Positions 27,210 through 35,786 of a stretch of 38,683 nt of DNA are shown here, in pieces (position 1 is the stretch's first letter; each line of letters begins with the position of its first letter). Made by a program: the position numbers and the translations under genes. The notes under the pieces were generated by a model, which did no database searches, had not been told where the DNA came from, and was given only the letters and a program-made list of their open reading frames with translations. Location of the stretch: contig CAIKZP010000143.1 in assembly GCA_903831935.1 (NCBI GenBank), forward strand, positions 1 to 38,683. The letters are read 5' to 3'. The DNA comes from an uncultured Bacteroidota bacterium (GTDB lineage: Bacteria > Bacteroidota > Bacteroidia > Chitinophagales > Chitinophagaceae).

Positions 27210-27845
27210 ATGCAAGTAGACGTATTAACTATAAAAGGAGAGAAAACCGGTAGAACGGTAGAATTACCTGCAGAGGTATTTGGTATCGAGCCTAATGATC
27301 ACGTGATCTATTTGGCAGTAAAGCAGTATTTAGCTGCTGGTCGTCAAGGTACACACAAAGTAAAAACACGTGCCGAAGTTCAAGGTGCTAGTCGCAAGTT
27401 GCACAAGCAAAAAGGAACTGGTGGTGCTCGTAAAGGTAATATCCGTAACCCTTTGTATAAAGGTGGTGGTACTATCTTCGGACCAAAACCACACTCTTAT
27501 GATTTTAAATTAAATCGTAAAGTGAAAGACCTAGCAAAAATTTCAGCTTTAAGCCATAAAGCAAAAGATAACGCCATTTTTGTTATTGAAGATGTTACTA
27601 TGGAAGTGCCTAAAACCAAAGAATTGGTTGCAGCAATGAAAAGTTTGAATTTGTTTGATAAAAAAACATTGATCGTGTTGCCAGAATACAACGACAATTT
27701 GTATTTGAGCACTCGTAATATTCCAAATATCGCTAGCACACTTTTAGCTGATATCAATACCTACGAAATAATGAACGCAGATGTATTGGTGTTAACTGAA
27801 AACACAGCAAAAATATTTGCAGATAACGACGCAGTAGTTGCTTAG
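27210..27845 (+). CDS. rplD: 50S ribosomal protein uL4
   Basis: The protein has 211 residues. The long exit-tunnel loop is clear at about residues 46-90: GRQGTHKVKTRAEVQGASRK, then QKGTGGARKGNIRNP. This loop narrows the peptide tunnel and is a macrolide-sensitivity site. In E. coli, L4 also represses the S10 operon through a leader hairpin; whether it does so here is unknown, but the long spacer before rplC would be a candidate target. rplW follows after 53 bases. Confidence 0.97.
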   Translation: MQVDVLTIKGEKTGRTVELPAEVFGIEPNDHVIYLAVKQYLAAGRQGTHKVKTRAEVQGASRKLHKQKGTGGARKGNIRNPLYKGGGTIFGPKPHSYDFKLNRKVKDLAKISALSHKAKDNAIFVIEDVTMEVPKTKELVAAMKSLNLFDKKTLIVLPEYNDNLYLSTRNIPNIASTLLADINTYEIMNADVLVLTENTAKIFADNDAVVA

Positions 27846-27898
27846 TTAACTGATTAAATTGAATGAATTTTTAAGATTAACGTTTCAACACAATATAA

Positions 27899-28198
27899 AT
27901 GAAACCTTCAGAAATATTAGTAAAACCGATTTTAACTGAAAAAGCAAATGCTCAGCAAGAAAAATTGCGCAAGTATGCTTTTAGAGTTAGCCGTAAGGCA
28001 AATAAACTTGAGATCAAAAAAGCAGTAGAAGATTTTTACGGAGTTACCGTATTAGATGTAAACACTGTGGTTGTTCCTGGTAAAAATAAAACACGTTATA
28101 CAAAAGCTGGTTTTATTCAAGGAATGAAATCTGCTTACAAAAAAGCACTGGTAACAGTAGCTGAAGGTGAGACGATTGATCTTTACGCAAATATTTAA
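27899..28198 (+). CDS. rplW: 50S ribosomal protein uL23
   Basis: The protein has 99 residues. The N-terminal ILVKPILTEKANAQ and the block YAFRVSRKANKLEIKKAVED are typical of L23, as is VNTVVVPGKNKTRY. L23 lies at the tunnel exit and is the docking site for trigger factor and the signal recognition particle. It lies between rplD and rplB as in most bacteria. Confidence 0.96.
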   Translation: MKPSEILVKPILTEKANAQQEKLRKYAFRVSRKANKLEIKKAVEDFYGVTVLDVNTVVVPGKNKTRYTKAGFIQGMKSAYKKALVTVAEGETIDLYANI

Positions 28199-28245
28199 TT
28201 TATAGCTTACGGAGCTGAAAATTCCGTAGAAAAAAAGAAAAACAA

Positions 28246-29085
28246 ATGGCACTTAAAAAGTACAAACCGATTACCGCAGGAACTCGTTGGAGAGTCGGTA
28301 ACGCGTACGCTGAAATCACTACTAACGAACCTGAAAAAAGTTTGTTAGAATCACAAAAAAATACTGCCGGACGTAACTTCCAAGGTCGTCGAGTATCAAG
28401 ATACATGGGAGGCGGAAACAAGCACCATTATCGAATCATTGATTTCAAAAGGAACAAAAAAGATATGTCTGCTTCTGTGTTGACTATCGAGTATGATCCT
28501 AACCGTACTGCATTTATTGCATTGGTTCAGTATACCGACGGAGAGAAAAGATATATTCTTGCTCCTCAAGGTTTACAAGTTGGAGCAACCGTTATTTCTG
28601 GCGATGCTGTAGCACCTGAAATTGGTAACGCACTTCCTATGAAGAGCATGCCTTTAGGTACCAATATCCACAACATTGAATTACAACCTGGACAAGGTGG
28701 CAAAATGGCTAGAAGTGCTGGTTCATCTGCACAATTAGCTAATAAGGAAGAAAAATACGCAGTATTAAAAATGCCTTCTGGCGAATTAAGAAAAGTATTG
28801 ATTAACTGTTGCGCTACTGTAGGTGTGGTTTCTAATAGCGACCACAATCTTGAAATGGCTGGTAAAGCAGGTAAGAATCGTTGGAAAGGTATTCGTCCTA
28901 GAGTTCGTGGTGTTGCGATGAACCCAGTAGATCACCCGATGGGTGGTGGTGAAGGTAAAGCTTCAGGTGGTCATCCTCGTAGCAGAACTGGTAAATACGC
29001 CAAAGGTGAAAAAACCAGAACAAGAGGAAAAGGAAGCGACAAGCTGATTATCCAACGCAGAGATGGAAAAAAATTAGCTAAGTAA
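28246..29085 (+). CDS. rplB: 50S ribosomal protein uL2
   Basis: The protein has 279 residues and is the most conserved 50S protein. It contains [45 protein letters not shown] and the block [12 protein letters not shown] with His230, equivalent to the histidine near the peptidyl-transferase centre. The C-terminus [19 protein letters not shown] is slightly different from the E. coli form (TPWG is absent), as in many Bacteroidota. rpsS follows after 54 bases. Confidence 0.98.
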   Translation: MALKKYKPITAGTRWRVGNAYAEITTNEPEKSLLESQKNTAGRNFQGRRVSRYMGGGNKHHYRIIDFKRNKKDMSASVLTIEYDPNRTAFIALVQYTDGEKRYILAPQGLQVGATVISGDAVAPEIGNALPMKSMPLGTNIHNIELQPGQGGKMARSAGSSAQLANKEEKYAVLKMPSGELRKVLINCCATVGVVSNSDHNLEMAGKAGKNRWKGIRPRVRGVAMNPVDHPMGGGEGKASGGHPRSRTGKYAKGEKTRTRGKGSDKLIIQRRDGKKLAK

Positions 29086-29139
29086 TTTTACAAAGCTAGA
29101 AACATAAATAACTAACAGACCAGTAAACTTATAACTATT

Positions 29140-29409
29140 ATGGGTCGTTCGATTAAAAAAGGTCCTTACGTAGACGCAAATTTAGAAGAGAAAGTTGTTG
29201 CAATTAATGATGGCAAAACAAAGAAAGGTGTTATTAAAACCTGGAGCCGTCGTAGCACAATCACTCCGGATTTTGTGGGACACACTTTTGCAGTACACAA
29301 CGGTAACAAATTCATCCCTGTTTATGTAACAGAGTTTATGGTAAGCCATAAATTAGGTGAATTCGCCCCAACACGTAACTTCAGAGGTCACGCAGGAACT
29401 AAGAAATAA
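29140..29409 (+). CDS. rpsS: 30S ribosomal protein uS19
   Basis: The protein has 89 residues: [19 protein letters not shown], then [39 protein letters not shown] and [11 protein letters not shown]19 sits on the 30S head with S13 and contacts the A-site region. Standard length and position. A possible hairpin (29421-29447) lies between it and rplV. Confidence 0.97.
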   Translation: MGRSIKKGPYVDANLEEKVVAINDGKTKKGVIKTWSRRSTITPDFVGHTFAVHNGNKFIPVYVTEFMVSHKLGEFAPTRNFRGHAGTKK

Positions 29410-29420
29410 AAAACATTTTT

Positions 29421-29447
29421 GATCTTGGGTTTCAAAAAAACCAAGTC
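29421..29447 (+). other. Intercistronic hairpin between rpsS and rplV
   Basis: GA(t)CTTGG(g)TTT at 29421-29432 pairs with AAACCAAGTC at 29438-29447, with two single-base bulges and loop CAAAA. No T tract follows, so it is not a terminator. It may be an RNA stability or regulatory element. Confidence 0.45.
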
Positions 29448-29469
29448 ACTAATAAGAAACTAAAAGAAA

Positions 29470-29814
29470 ATGGAAGCAGTAGCTAAACTGAACAATTATC
29501 CTACAGGTCCACGCAAAATGCGTTTGCTGGCCGATGTGATCCGTGGAATGGAAGTGGAAAAAGCTTTGGCCATTCTGGAACATCACCCACAACACAATGC
29601 TACTCCTCTAGCAAAATTGCTTAAGAGTGCCATTAACAACTGGGAACAAAAGAATAGCGGCGCAAGTGCAGCTGACAGTAGCCTAGTAGTAAAAACAATT
29701 TTCGTAGATGGTGGTCGTGTTTTAAAACGGATGCGCCCGGCACCTCAAGGTCGTGGCTACAGAGTTCGTAAGCGCAGCAACCATGTAACATTAATAGTAG
29801 ATTCTAAAAACTAA
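29470..29814 (+). CDS. rplV: 50S ribosomal protein uL22
   Basis: The protein has 114 residues. The N-terminal half has [20 protein letters not shown] and [14 protein letters not shown]. The tunnel-lining hairpin reads [20 protein letters not shown]. This loop forms part of the exit tunnel with L4. rpsC follows after 15 bases. Confidence 0.97.
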   Translation: MEAVAKLNNYPTGPRKMRLLADVIRGMEVEKALAILEHHPQHNATPLAKLLKSAINNWEQKNSGASAADSSLVVKTIFVDGGRVLKRMRPAPQGRGYRVRKRSNHVTLIVDSKN

Positions 29815-29829
29815 TTGTAAAACCATTAT

Positions 29830-30636
29830 ATGGGTCAGAAAGCAAATCCAATTGGTAACAGGTTAGGTATCATCCGCGGATGGGAAAGCAACTGGTATGG
29901 TAGTAAGAAAGACTACGCATTAAAGTTGATTGAGGATCATAAGATCCGTACTTACTTGAATGCCCGTATCAACAAAGGTGGTATCGCAAAAATTGTAATT
30001 GAGCGTACTTTAGGTAAGCTAATTGTAACGATACACACTTCTAAGCCAGGTATCATCATCGGTAAAGGTGGTGGAGAGGTTGATCGTATCAAAGAAGAGT
30101 TGAAGAAATTGACAGGTAAAGATGATGTTCAAATCAATATCCTAGAAATACGTCGTCCTGAATTGGATGCTGCTATTGTAGGAGACACGATTGCTCGTCA
30201 AATCGAAAACCGTATCAACTTCAAACGTGCCACTAAAATGGCTGTAGCCTCAACTTTGCGTATGGGAGCTGAAGGAATCAAGGTAAAATTAAGCGGCCGT
30301 TTGGCTGGTGCTGAGATTGCCCGTTCTGAAGAATTCAAACAAGGTCGTGTTCCTTTGCATACATTCCGTATGGATATTGACTACGCTAACGTGTTTGCCC
30401 AAACAGTTTATGGTAAAATTGGTATCAAAGTATGGATCTGTAAAGGTGAAGTATTAGGAAAACGCGAATTGAACCCGAATTTTGTTGGTGGTAAAAACGA
30501 TATGAGTGCAAGACCAGGCGAGGAAAGACGTCCGGGTGGAGACAGAAGAGATGACAGACGCGGTGGTGGTGGAGAACGTCGTGATAACAATCGCGGTGGT
30601 GGAAACGCTGGTGGCGGAAGAGACAACAGAAGATAA
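29830..30636 (+). CDS. rpsC: 30S ribosomal protein uS3 with Arg/Gly-rich tail
   Basis: The core (residues 1 to about 215) has [17 protein letters not shown], the KH-domain loop [14 protein letters not shown] at residues 73-86, and RTLGKLIV. S3 lines the mRNA entry channel and contributes helicase activity. Total length is 268 residues against 233 in E. coli. Residues about 228-268 are a low-complexity tail rich in Arg, Gly, Asp and Asn ([19 protein letters not shown], then [11 protein letters not shown]). The tail is in frame and ends at a normal stop; base composition does not suggest a frameshift. Its role is unknown; RGG-like tails can bind RNA. Confidence 0.96.
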   Translation: MGQKANPIGNRLGIIRGWESNWYGSKKDYALKLIEDHKIRTYLNARINKGGIAKIVIERTLGKLIVTIHTSKPGIIIGKGGGEVDRIKEELKKLTGKDDVQINILEIRRPELDAAIVGDTIARQIENRINFKRATKMAVASTLRMGAEGIKVKLSGRLAGAEIARSEEFKQGRVPLHTFRMDIDYANVFAQTVYGKIGIKVWICKGEVLGKRELNPNFVGGKNDMSARPGEERRPGGDRRDDRRGGGGERRDNNRGGGNAGGGRDNRR

Positions 30637-30710
30637 TTAAAGATGTTTAGGTTGCCGGTAACGGTACCATTAGTTAAATAAAATTGAATCGCCACTCTTT
30701 GTAAAAATTG

Positions 30711-30717
30711 AGGAGGT
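30711..30717 (+). promoter_or_regulatory. Consensus Shine-Dalgarno-like AGGAGGT upstream of rplP
   Basis: A perfect AGGAGGT lies in the 101-base rpsC-rplP gap, with 20 bases between it and the rplP ATG at 30738. This is too far for ordinary SD action. Other genes in this window start behind A-rich leaders without such a motif, so it stands out. Confidence 0.45.
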
Positions 30718-30737
30718 AGTCCAAAAAACAAAAGAAA

Positions 30738-31157
30738 ATGTTACAACCTAAAAGAAGTAAACATAGGAAACAGCAAAAAGGCCGCATTCGCGAAGTCGCT
30801 AAGCGTGGTACTGCAATTTCTTTCGGATCATTTGCATTAAAAGCTTTAGAGCCAATCTGGTTAACAAACCGTCAGATTGAATCTGCTCGTCAAGCAATGA
30901 CACGTGCTATGAAAAGAGAAGGAAATGTATGGATTCGCGTATTTCCTGATAAAATTGTTACTCGTAAACCTGCCGATGTGAGAATGGGTAAAGGAAAGGG
31001 TAACCCTGAATTCTGGGCAGCAGTAGTAGAACCAGGTCGCATCATTTTTGAATGTGATGGTGTTACTGAAGCAATTGCTAAAGAAGCAATGGAACTAGCA
31101 GCACAGAAATTACCAATTGCAACCAAATTCATCGTAAGAAGAGATTTGCAAGCTTAA
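30738..31157 (+). CDS. rplP: 50S ribosomal protein uL16
   Basis: The protein has 139 residues: [16 protein letters not shown], then [37 protein letters not shown] and a normal end. Arg82 in the RMGKGKG loop is the position that is hydroxylated in E. coli L16. It contacts the A-site tRNA elbow. It follows rpsC after 101 bases, a gap that holds an unusual AGGAGGT. rpmC follows after 18 bases. Confidence 0.97.
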   Translation: MLQPKRSKHRKQQKGRIREVAKRGTAISFGSFALKALEPIWLTNRQIESARQAMTRAMKREGNVWIRVFPDKIVTRKPADVRMGKGKGNPEFWAAVVEPGRIIFECDGVTEAIAKEAMELAAQKLPIATKFIVRRDLQA

Positions 31158-31175
31158 TTATAAAACGAATTTGCA

Positions 31176-31391
31176 ATGGCAAACCAAAAAACAATCGATT
31201 TTAACAAAAGCGTAAAAGATCTGAATATCACAGACTTGAAAGCTAAGATCTCTGAAGACCAATTAAGGTTAAAAAAACTTGAGTTCGCTCATGCTATTTC
31301 TCCTTTGGAAAATCCAATGAATATCCGTGGATTAAGAAGAGACATCGCCCGTTTACAAACGGAATTGAAGAAAAAAGAAATGGGTATATAA
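31176..31391 (+). CDS. rpmC: 50S ribosomal protein uL29
   Basis: The protein has 71 residues, two long helices: DFNKSVKDLNITDLKAKISE, then RLKKLEFAHAISPLENPMNI and RGLRRDIARLQTEL. The LxFxxA..P.ENP..IR..RR.IAR pattern is diagnostic. L29 sits beside L23 at the tunnel exit. rpsQ follows after 17 bases. Confidence 0.95.
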   Translation: MANQKTIDFNKSVKDLNITDLKAKISEDQLRLKKLEFAHAISPLENPMNIRGLRRDIARLQTELKKKEMGI

Positions 31392-31408
31392 ACCATAAAT
31401 GAAAAGTA

Positions 31409-31666
31409 ATGGAAGAAAGAAATTTGCGTAAAACAAGGATCGGTGTGGTAACCAGCGATAAGATGGATAAAACCATCACAGTTGCGGTTGAAAGAAAAGT
31501 AAAACACCCTATCTACGGAAAGTTCGTAAAGAAAACAACAAAGTTTCATGCTCATGACGAAAAGAGTGAGTGTGGTATTGGCGACGTGGTTAAAATCATG
31601 GAAACTCGCCCTTTAAGCAAGACCAAACGTTGGAGACTTGTTGAAGTTGTTGAAAAAGCGAAATAA
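31409..31666 (+). CDS. rpsQ: 30S ribosomal protein uS17
   Basis: The protein has 85 residues: [60 protein letters not shown] and [11 protein letters not shown]. It is an OB-fold protein that binds 16S rRNA early in assembly. A 107-base gap separates it from rplN. Confidence 0.97.
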   Translation: MEERNLRKTRIGVVTSDKMDKTITVAVERKVKHPIYGKFVKKTTKFHAHDEKSECGIGDVVKIMETRPLSKTKRWRLVEVVEKAK

Positions 31667-31773
31667 TTAAGCTTTACATGCTTTAAGCAGTTGTTCATTC
31701 AATCGCTAAAGCCTCTGAAAATTAAAATTCTGTAAATGCGTTGGGGTTAAAGCCATCGCAAAACTTTAAAAAA

Positions 31774-32142
31774 ATGATCCAGCAAGAAAGCAGATTAAAT
31801 GTAGCTGATAACAGTGGCGCTAAAGAAGTGCTTTGTATCAGAGTTCTTGGGAACAGCGGACAGGATTATGCCAAAATTGGCGATAAGATTGTTGTAAGTA
31901 TAAAATCAGCTATCCCAGCCAGTGCAGTTAAAAAAGGCACTGTATCAAAAGCAGTTATTGTTCGTACTAAAAATAAGTTACGTCGTAAAGATGGTTCTTA
32001 TATTCGTTTCGATGATAATGCAGTAGTATTATTGAATAACTCAGACGAACCTCGTGGTACACGTATCTTTGGACCAGTCGCTAGAGAATTACGTGACAAA
32101 GGATTTATGAAAATTATTTCTTTGGCACCAGAAGTTCTGTAA
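31774..32142 (+). CDS. rplN: 50S ribosomal protein uL14
   Basis: The protein has 122 residues from the ATG at 31774 ([19 protein letters not shown]), the exact family start; an in-frame TTG at 31741 would add 11 residues and is rejected. Blocks [20 protein letters not shown] and [20 protein letters not shown] are typical. L14 forms an intersubunit bridge and binds the silencing factor RsfS in other bacteria. Confidence 0.97.
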   Translation: MIQQESRLNVADNSGAKEVLCIRVLGNSGQDYAKIGDKIVVSIKSAIPASAVKKGTVSKAVIVRTKNKLRRKDGSYIRFDDNAVVLLNNSDEPRGTRIFGPVARELRDKGFMKIISLAPEVL

Positions 32143-32196
32143 ACAAATATTTAGTTAAGCGTTTAGCGTTTAGCATCCAGCTTTAAGCATATAAAA

Positions 32197-32535
32197 ATGA
32201 GTAACAGATTTAAACCCAAATTCAACATCAAAAAAGGCGACACAGTTGTTGTGATAGCCGGCGATGATAAGGACTTGAAAAAGCCACGCAAAGTGTTGGA
32301 AGTGATCATTGATAAAGGCCGCGTAGTAGTGGAAGGTGTTAATATCGCAACTAAGCACACAAAGCCGTCGGCTTCAAATACCAAAGGTGGTATCGTTAAA
32401 GTTGAAGCAGCCATCAACATCAGCAATGTGCAGTTGTGGGATGCTAAAACTGGCGAGCCAACCAAAGTTACCCGTTCAAGGGAAACTGGAAAATTAGTTC
32501 GTATATCTAAAAAATCAGGGGAGGTAATCAAATAA
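32197..32535 (+). CDS. rplX: 50S ribosomal protein uL24
   Basis: The protein has 112 residues: [20 protein letters not shown] (the KOW motif) and [20 protein letters not shown], then [14 protein letters not shown]. It is an assembly initiator of the 50S subunit. Its stop codon overlaps the rplE start by one base (TAATG), indicating translational coupling. The only other zero-gap arrangement in the cluster is none, so this junction is the tightest. Confidence 0.96.
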   Translation: MSNRFKPKFNIKKGDTVVVIAGDDKDLKKPRKVLEVIIDKGRVVVEGVNIATKHTKPSASNTKGGIVKVEAAINISNVQLWDAKTGEPTKVTRSRETGKLVRISKKSGEVIK

Positions 32536-33110
32536 TGAGTACTGTAAAATACACTCCAAGATTAGCTGATAAGTATACCAAAGAGGTTATACCTGCGCTA
32601 ATGAAAAAGTTTGCATACAAAAGTATTATGCAAGCGCCTAAACTAGAAAAAATTTGTATCAACCGTGGAGTAAACGGTGCTGTTACTGATAAGAAATTAG
32701 TAGATGTTGCAGTTGAAGAACTAAACACTATTACTGGTCAGAAAGCAGTTCCAACTATCTCTAAAAAAGATATCTCAAACTTCAAATTACGTAAAGGAAT
32801 GCCAATTGGTGCTCGTGTAACGTTAAGAGGCGAAAAGATGTTTGAATTTTTAGACCGTTTGGTATCTGTTGCTTTACCACGTGTACGTGATTTCAAAGGA
32901 ATTTCTGACAAGGCATTTGATGGCCGCGGTAACTACACTTTAGGTGTTACTGAGCAAATCATTTTCCCAGAAATCGATATCGATAAAGTAAATAAAATTA
33001 CTGGTTTAGATATCACTTTTGTTACTTCTGCGAACACTAATGAAGAAGCATACGAATTATTGAAAGAGCTAGGAATGCCTTTCAAAAACATCAAAAAAGA
33101 TAATAACTAA
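32535..33110 (+). CDS. rplE: 50S ribosomal protein uL5
   Basis: The protein has 191 residues, a little longer than E. coli L5 (179). It has [60 protein letters not shown] and [21 protein letters not shown]5 binds 5S rRNA and touches the P-site tRNA. It starts within the rplX stop codon. Confidence 0.97.
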   Translation: MSTVKYTPRLADKYTKEVIPALMKKFAYKSIMQAPKLEKICINRGVNGAVTDKKLVDVAVEELNTITGQKAVPTISKKDISNFKLRKGMPIGARVTLRGEKMFEFLDRLVSVALPRVRDFKGISDKAFDGRGNYTLGVTEQIIFPEIDIDKVNKITGLDITFVTSANTNEEAYELLKELGMPFKNIKKDNN

Positions 33111-33122
33111 TAACAGCATAAC

Positions 33123-33392
33123 ATGGCAAAAGAATCAGTAAAGGCCAGACAAAGAAAGCGTGAGAAAATGGTAGCTCAATATGCTACTAAAAGAACCGCT
33201 TTGAAAGCAGCTGGAGACTACGCAGGTTTGGATTTACTTCCAAAAAATGCATCACCAGTACGTTTGAAAAATCGTTGTCAATTGACAGGCCGTCCAAGAG
33301 GGTATATCCGTTACTTCGGATTATCAAGGATTATGTTCCGCGATATGGCTTTAAACGGAATGATTCCAGGTGTTAAAAAAGCAAGCTGGTAA
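33123..33392 (+). CDS. rpsN: 30S ribosomal protein uS14 (zinc-free form)
   Basis: The protein has 89 residues: [20 protein letters not shown], then [20 protein letters not shown] and [20 protein letters not shown]. Only one cysteine is present and the CxxC pairs of the zinc-binding type are absent, so this is the C-minus form that does not need zinc. It lies 12 bases after rplE. Confidence 0.97.
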   Translation: MAKESVKARQRKREKMVAQYATKRTALKAAGDYAGLDLLPKNASPVRLKNRCQLTGRPRGYIRYFGLSRIMFRDMALNGMIPGVKKASW

Positions 33393-33396
33393 ACTT

Positions 33397-33414
33397 TTAT
33401 CCCTTCAGGGGTAA
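33397..33414 (+). other. Intercistronic hairpin between rpsN and rpsH
   Basis: TTATCCC, loop TTCA, GGGGTAA: seven pairs including one G-U. It starts four bases after the rpsN stop. No T tract follows. Confidence 0.45.
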
Positions 33415-33452
33415 TTGTAAACAAATTTTAGAACTGATTTAATTTAACAAAT

Positions 33453-33851
33453 ATGGTAACTGATCCTATAGCAGATTTCTTAACCAGAATTCGGAACGCT
33501 CAGATGGCTGGTCACAGAATTGTTGAAATTCCTGCTTCCAACCTAAAGAAACGCATGACTGAAATTTTGTATGAGCAAGGATATATCCTTAAATACAAAT
33601 TTGAAGAAGATAGCAAACAAGGTTTAATTAAGATCGCATTAAAATACGATCCTATTTCTAAACAACCTGCTATTCGCGCGTTAGAAAGAATTAGCCGTCC
33701 GGGATTGCGTCAATATGCAAAACCTGCAGAAATTAAACGCGTTATCAATGGTTTAGGCGTAGCTATTTTAAGTACTTCAAAAGGAGTATTAACAGATAAG
33801 CAAGCTAAAGCTGAGAACGTAGGTGGCGAAGTACTTTGCCATATCTATTAA
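33453..33851 (+). CDS. rpsH: 30S ribosomal protein uS8
   Basis: The protein has 132 residues: VTDPIADFLTRIRNAQMAGH, then EIPASNLKKRMTEILYEQGY and the C-terminal GLGVAILSTSKGVLTDKQAK, GGEVLCHIY. S8 is a primary 16S rRNA binder. In E. coli it represses the spc operon at the rplE leader; nothing here proves this, but spacer hairpins lie on both sides of the gene. Confidence 0.97.
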   Translation: MVTDPIADFLTRIRNAQMAGHRIVEIPASNLKKRMTEILYEQGYILKYKFEEDSKQGLIKIALKYDPISKQPAIRALERISRPGLRQYAKPAEIKRVINGLGVAILSTSKGVLTDKQAKAENVGGEVLCHIY

Positions 33852-33863
33852 TCAAATAAAAAA

Positions 33864-33885
33864 CCATTGGTTTTCCATTGGTTTT
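33864..33885 (+). repeat. Tandem 11-base repeat forming a terminator-like hairpin after rpsH
   Basis: CCATTGGTTTT occurs twice in direct tandem (33864-33874 and 33875-33885). As RNA the two CCATTGG parts can pair with one U-U mismatch around a TTTT loop, followed by TTTTC. It may be a weak terminator or a pause between rpsH and rplF in a 122-base gap. Confidence 0.5.
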
Positions 33886-33973
33886 CTATTATATAAGCTG
33901 GTTTGACAATTAAGCTTTTTAGTCGGAGCTGAACACGAATCAGGATTTCACTAATCATTAATTTTAAACGACT

Positions 33974-34528
33974 ATGTCTAGAATTGGAAAAAAACCGGTA
34001 GAAATACCAGCAGGTGTTACTGTTAGCCTTTCGGCCGACAATACCATCACTGTTAAAGGACCAAAAGGTTCTTTATCACAAACTATCGATAGAGATATTA
34101 CAGTAGAAATTACTGCAACTCAAGTTGAGTTTAAACGTCCTACCGATCAAATTCGTCACCGCGCAATGCACGGTTTGTACAGAGCATTAGTTGGTAACCT
34201 TGTAAAAGGTGTTACTGAAGGATATAAAAGAGATCTTGAATTAGTAGGGGTAGGTTATAAAGCAGTGAATACTGGTAATTTATTAGACCTTGCTTTAGGA
34301 TATTCTCACAATATTATTTTTGAAATTCCTTCTGAATTAAAAGTAACTACGCTTACTGAAAAAGGACAGAATCCAAAAATATTCTTAGAAGGTATTGACA
34401 AACAATTGATTGGTCAAGTTGCCGCTAAATTACGAAGCTTACGTAAACCTGAACCATACAAAGGAAAAGGTGTGAAATATGCTGGTGAAATACTAAGAAG
34501 AAAAGCAGGTAAATCAGCTGGTAAATAA
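33974..34528 (+). CDS. rplF: 50S ribosomal protein uL6
   Basis: The protein has 184 residues: SRIGKKPVEIPAGVTVSLSA, ITVKGPKGSLSQTIDRDI, HGLYRALVGNLVKGVTEGYK and the C-terminal LRKPEPYKGKGVKYAGEILR. L6 is near the GTPase-associated centre. It is preceded by a 122-base gap with a terminator-like repeat, so it may be at a second expression level within the spc cluster. Confidence 0.97.
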   Translation: MSRIGKKPVEIPAGVTVSLSADNTITVKGPKGSLSQTIDRDITVEITATQVEFKRPTDQIRHRAMHGLYRALVGNLVKGVTEGYKRDLELVGVGYKAVNTGNLLDLALGYSHNIIFEIPSELKVTTLTEKGQNPKIFLEGIDKQLIGQVAAKLRSLRKPEPYKGKGVKYAGEILRRKAGKSAGK

Positions 34529-34576
34529 TTAGTAAGAAAAAAAAGTACTAACAAGCATCCGGCAGAATCGGGTGTT
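34529..34576 (+). other. Two hairpins between rplF and rplR
   Basis: TTAGTA (34529-34534) pairs with TACTAA (34546-34551) across an A-rich loop. AGCATCCG (34554-34561) pairs with CGGGTGTT (34569-34576), eight pairs with two G-U. They fill most of the 63-base gap. No T tract is present. Confidence 0.4.
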
Positions 34577-34591
34577 ATAAAATAAAATAAG

Positions 34592-34945
34592 ATGAATTCT
34601 AAATTGGTTCAAAGGCAAAAAATCAGGTATCGCATCCGTAAAAAGATTGCTGGTACTGCAGTAAAACCACGCCTTTCTGTTTTTAGAAGTAATGCAGAAA
34701 TTTACGCACAATTAATCGATGACGATAATGCGGTTACAATTGCTTCTGCGTCTTCAAGAGACAAAGATATTGCTGCTCAAAAAGTTACTAAAACTGAGAA
34801 ATCTAAATTAGTAGGAGCTGCAGTAGCTACAAAAGCTATCGCATTAGGTTTATCCGCTGTAGTTTTTGATAGAGGTGGTAACTTATATCATGGTCGTGTG
34901 AAATCTGTAGCCGATGGCGCCAGAGAAGCAGGTCTTCAATTCTAA
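34592..34945 (+). CDS. rplR: 50S ribosomal protein uL18
   Basis: The protein has 117 residues: [40 protein letters not shown] and [20 protein letters not shown], then EAGLQF at the end. L18 binds 5S rRNA together with L5. rpsE follows after 29 bases. Confidence 0.97.
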   Translation: MNSKLVQRQKIRYRIRKKIAGTAVKPRLSVFRSNAEIYAQLIDDDNAVTIASASSRDKDIAAQKVTKTEKSKLVGAAVATKAIALGLSAVVFDRGGNLYHGRVKSVADGAREAGLQF

Positions 34946-34974
34946 TTTGCTAACAACAATTAATAGTTAGATAA

Positions 34975-35496
34975 ATGTCTAAAGTAAACGTAAATAAGGT
35001 AAAAGCCGGTGGTGACATGGAACTCAAAGAAAAAGTAGTTGCCATCAACCGCGTAGTTAAAACCACTAAAGGTGGACGTACCTTCAGTTTCTCTGCACTA
35101 GTAGTAGTAGGAAATTCTAATGGTATTGTAGGCCAAGGATTAGGTAAAGCAAAAGAAGTACAAGAAGCTATTGCTAAAGGTATTGATGATGCAAAGAAAA
35201 ATCTTACTAAAGTTCCAGTTATGCACGGTACTATACCGCACGAACAATGGGCTAAAGAAGGAGCAGCAAAAGTGTTAATTAAGCCAGCTGCACACGGAGC
35301 GGGTGTAATTGCAGGAGGCAGCATGCGTGCTGTTTTGGAAAGTGCTGGTATTACCGACGTTTTGGCAAAAAGCTTAGGATCTGCAAATCCACACAATGTG
35401 GTTAAAGCAACCATCAAAGCATTAGGTTTGTTAAGAGAGCCAATACAAGTTGCTAAAACTCGTACGGTTAAATTATCAAAAGTATTTAACGGATAA
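34975..35496 (+). CDS. rpsE: 30S ribosomal protein uS5
   Basis: The protein has 173 residues: [40 protein letters not shown], then [20 protein letters not shown] and [20 protein letters not shown]5 guards decoding fidelity together with S4 and S12. No known spectinomycin-resistance deletion is obvious in the loop near [10 protein letters not shown]. Confidence 0.97.
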   Translation: MSKVNVNKVKAGGDMELKEKVVAINRVVKTTKGGRTFSFSALVVVGNSNGIVGQGLGKAKEVQEAIAKGIDDAKKNLTKVPVMHGTIPHEQWAKEGAAKVLIKPAAHGAGVIAGGSMRAVLESAGITDVLAKSLGSANPHNVVKATIKALGLLREPIQVAKTRTVKLSKVFNG

Positions 35497-35548
35497 TAAT
35501 CAAATCAGTCAAATCTATTTAACAATAGTTGACAGAAAAAGATAGACC

Positions 35549-35731
35549 ATGAAAAAGATTAAAATAACACAAGTAAAAAGCGGGATCGACAGACCACAGC
35601 GTCAGAAACTTACACTGATAGCTTTAGGTTTGAAAAAGCTAAATGCTTCTAAAGAAGTTGAAGCTACTCCACAAATATTAGGAATGGTTAACAAAGTTAG
35701 CCATCTAGTAAAAGTTGAAGAAATCGCTTAA
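35549..35731 (+). CDS. rpmD: 50S ribosomal protein uL30
   Basis: The protein has 60 residues: [20 protein letters not shown], then [20 protein letters not shown] and [14 protein letters not shown]. Usual bacterial length and position between rpsE and rplO. A G/C-rich hairpin lies in the following gap. Confidence 0.95.
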   Translation: MKKIKITQVKSGIDRPQRQKLTLIALGLKKLNASKEVEATPQILGMVNKVSHLVKVEEIA

Positions 35732-35746
35732 TTATTTATTCAATCT

Positions 35747-35765
35747 GCGAGGGGTGATTCCCCGC
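35747..35765 (+). other. GC-rich hairpin upstream of rplO
   Basis: GC(ga)GGGG (35747-35754), loop TGATT, CCCCGC (35760-35765): six G-C pairs with a two-base bulge. It is the most GC-rich stem in the ribosomal gaps and ends 21 bases before the rplO ATG. No T tract follows. Confidence 0.5.
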
Positions 35766-35786
35766 TAAGTACAAAATCAGTTTAAG

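Noticed and set aside
34950-35417. 155-codon minus-strand frame opposite rpsE
   Set aside because: It is a mirror of the rpsE coding sequence with no protein family features.
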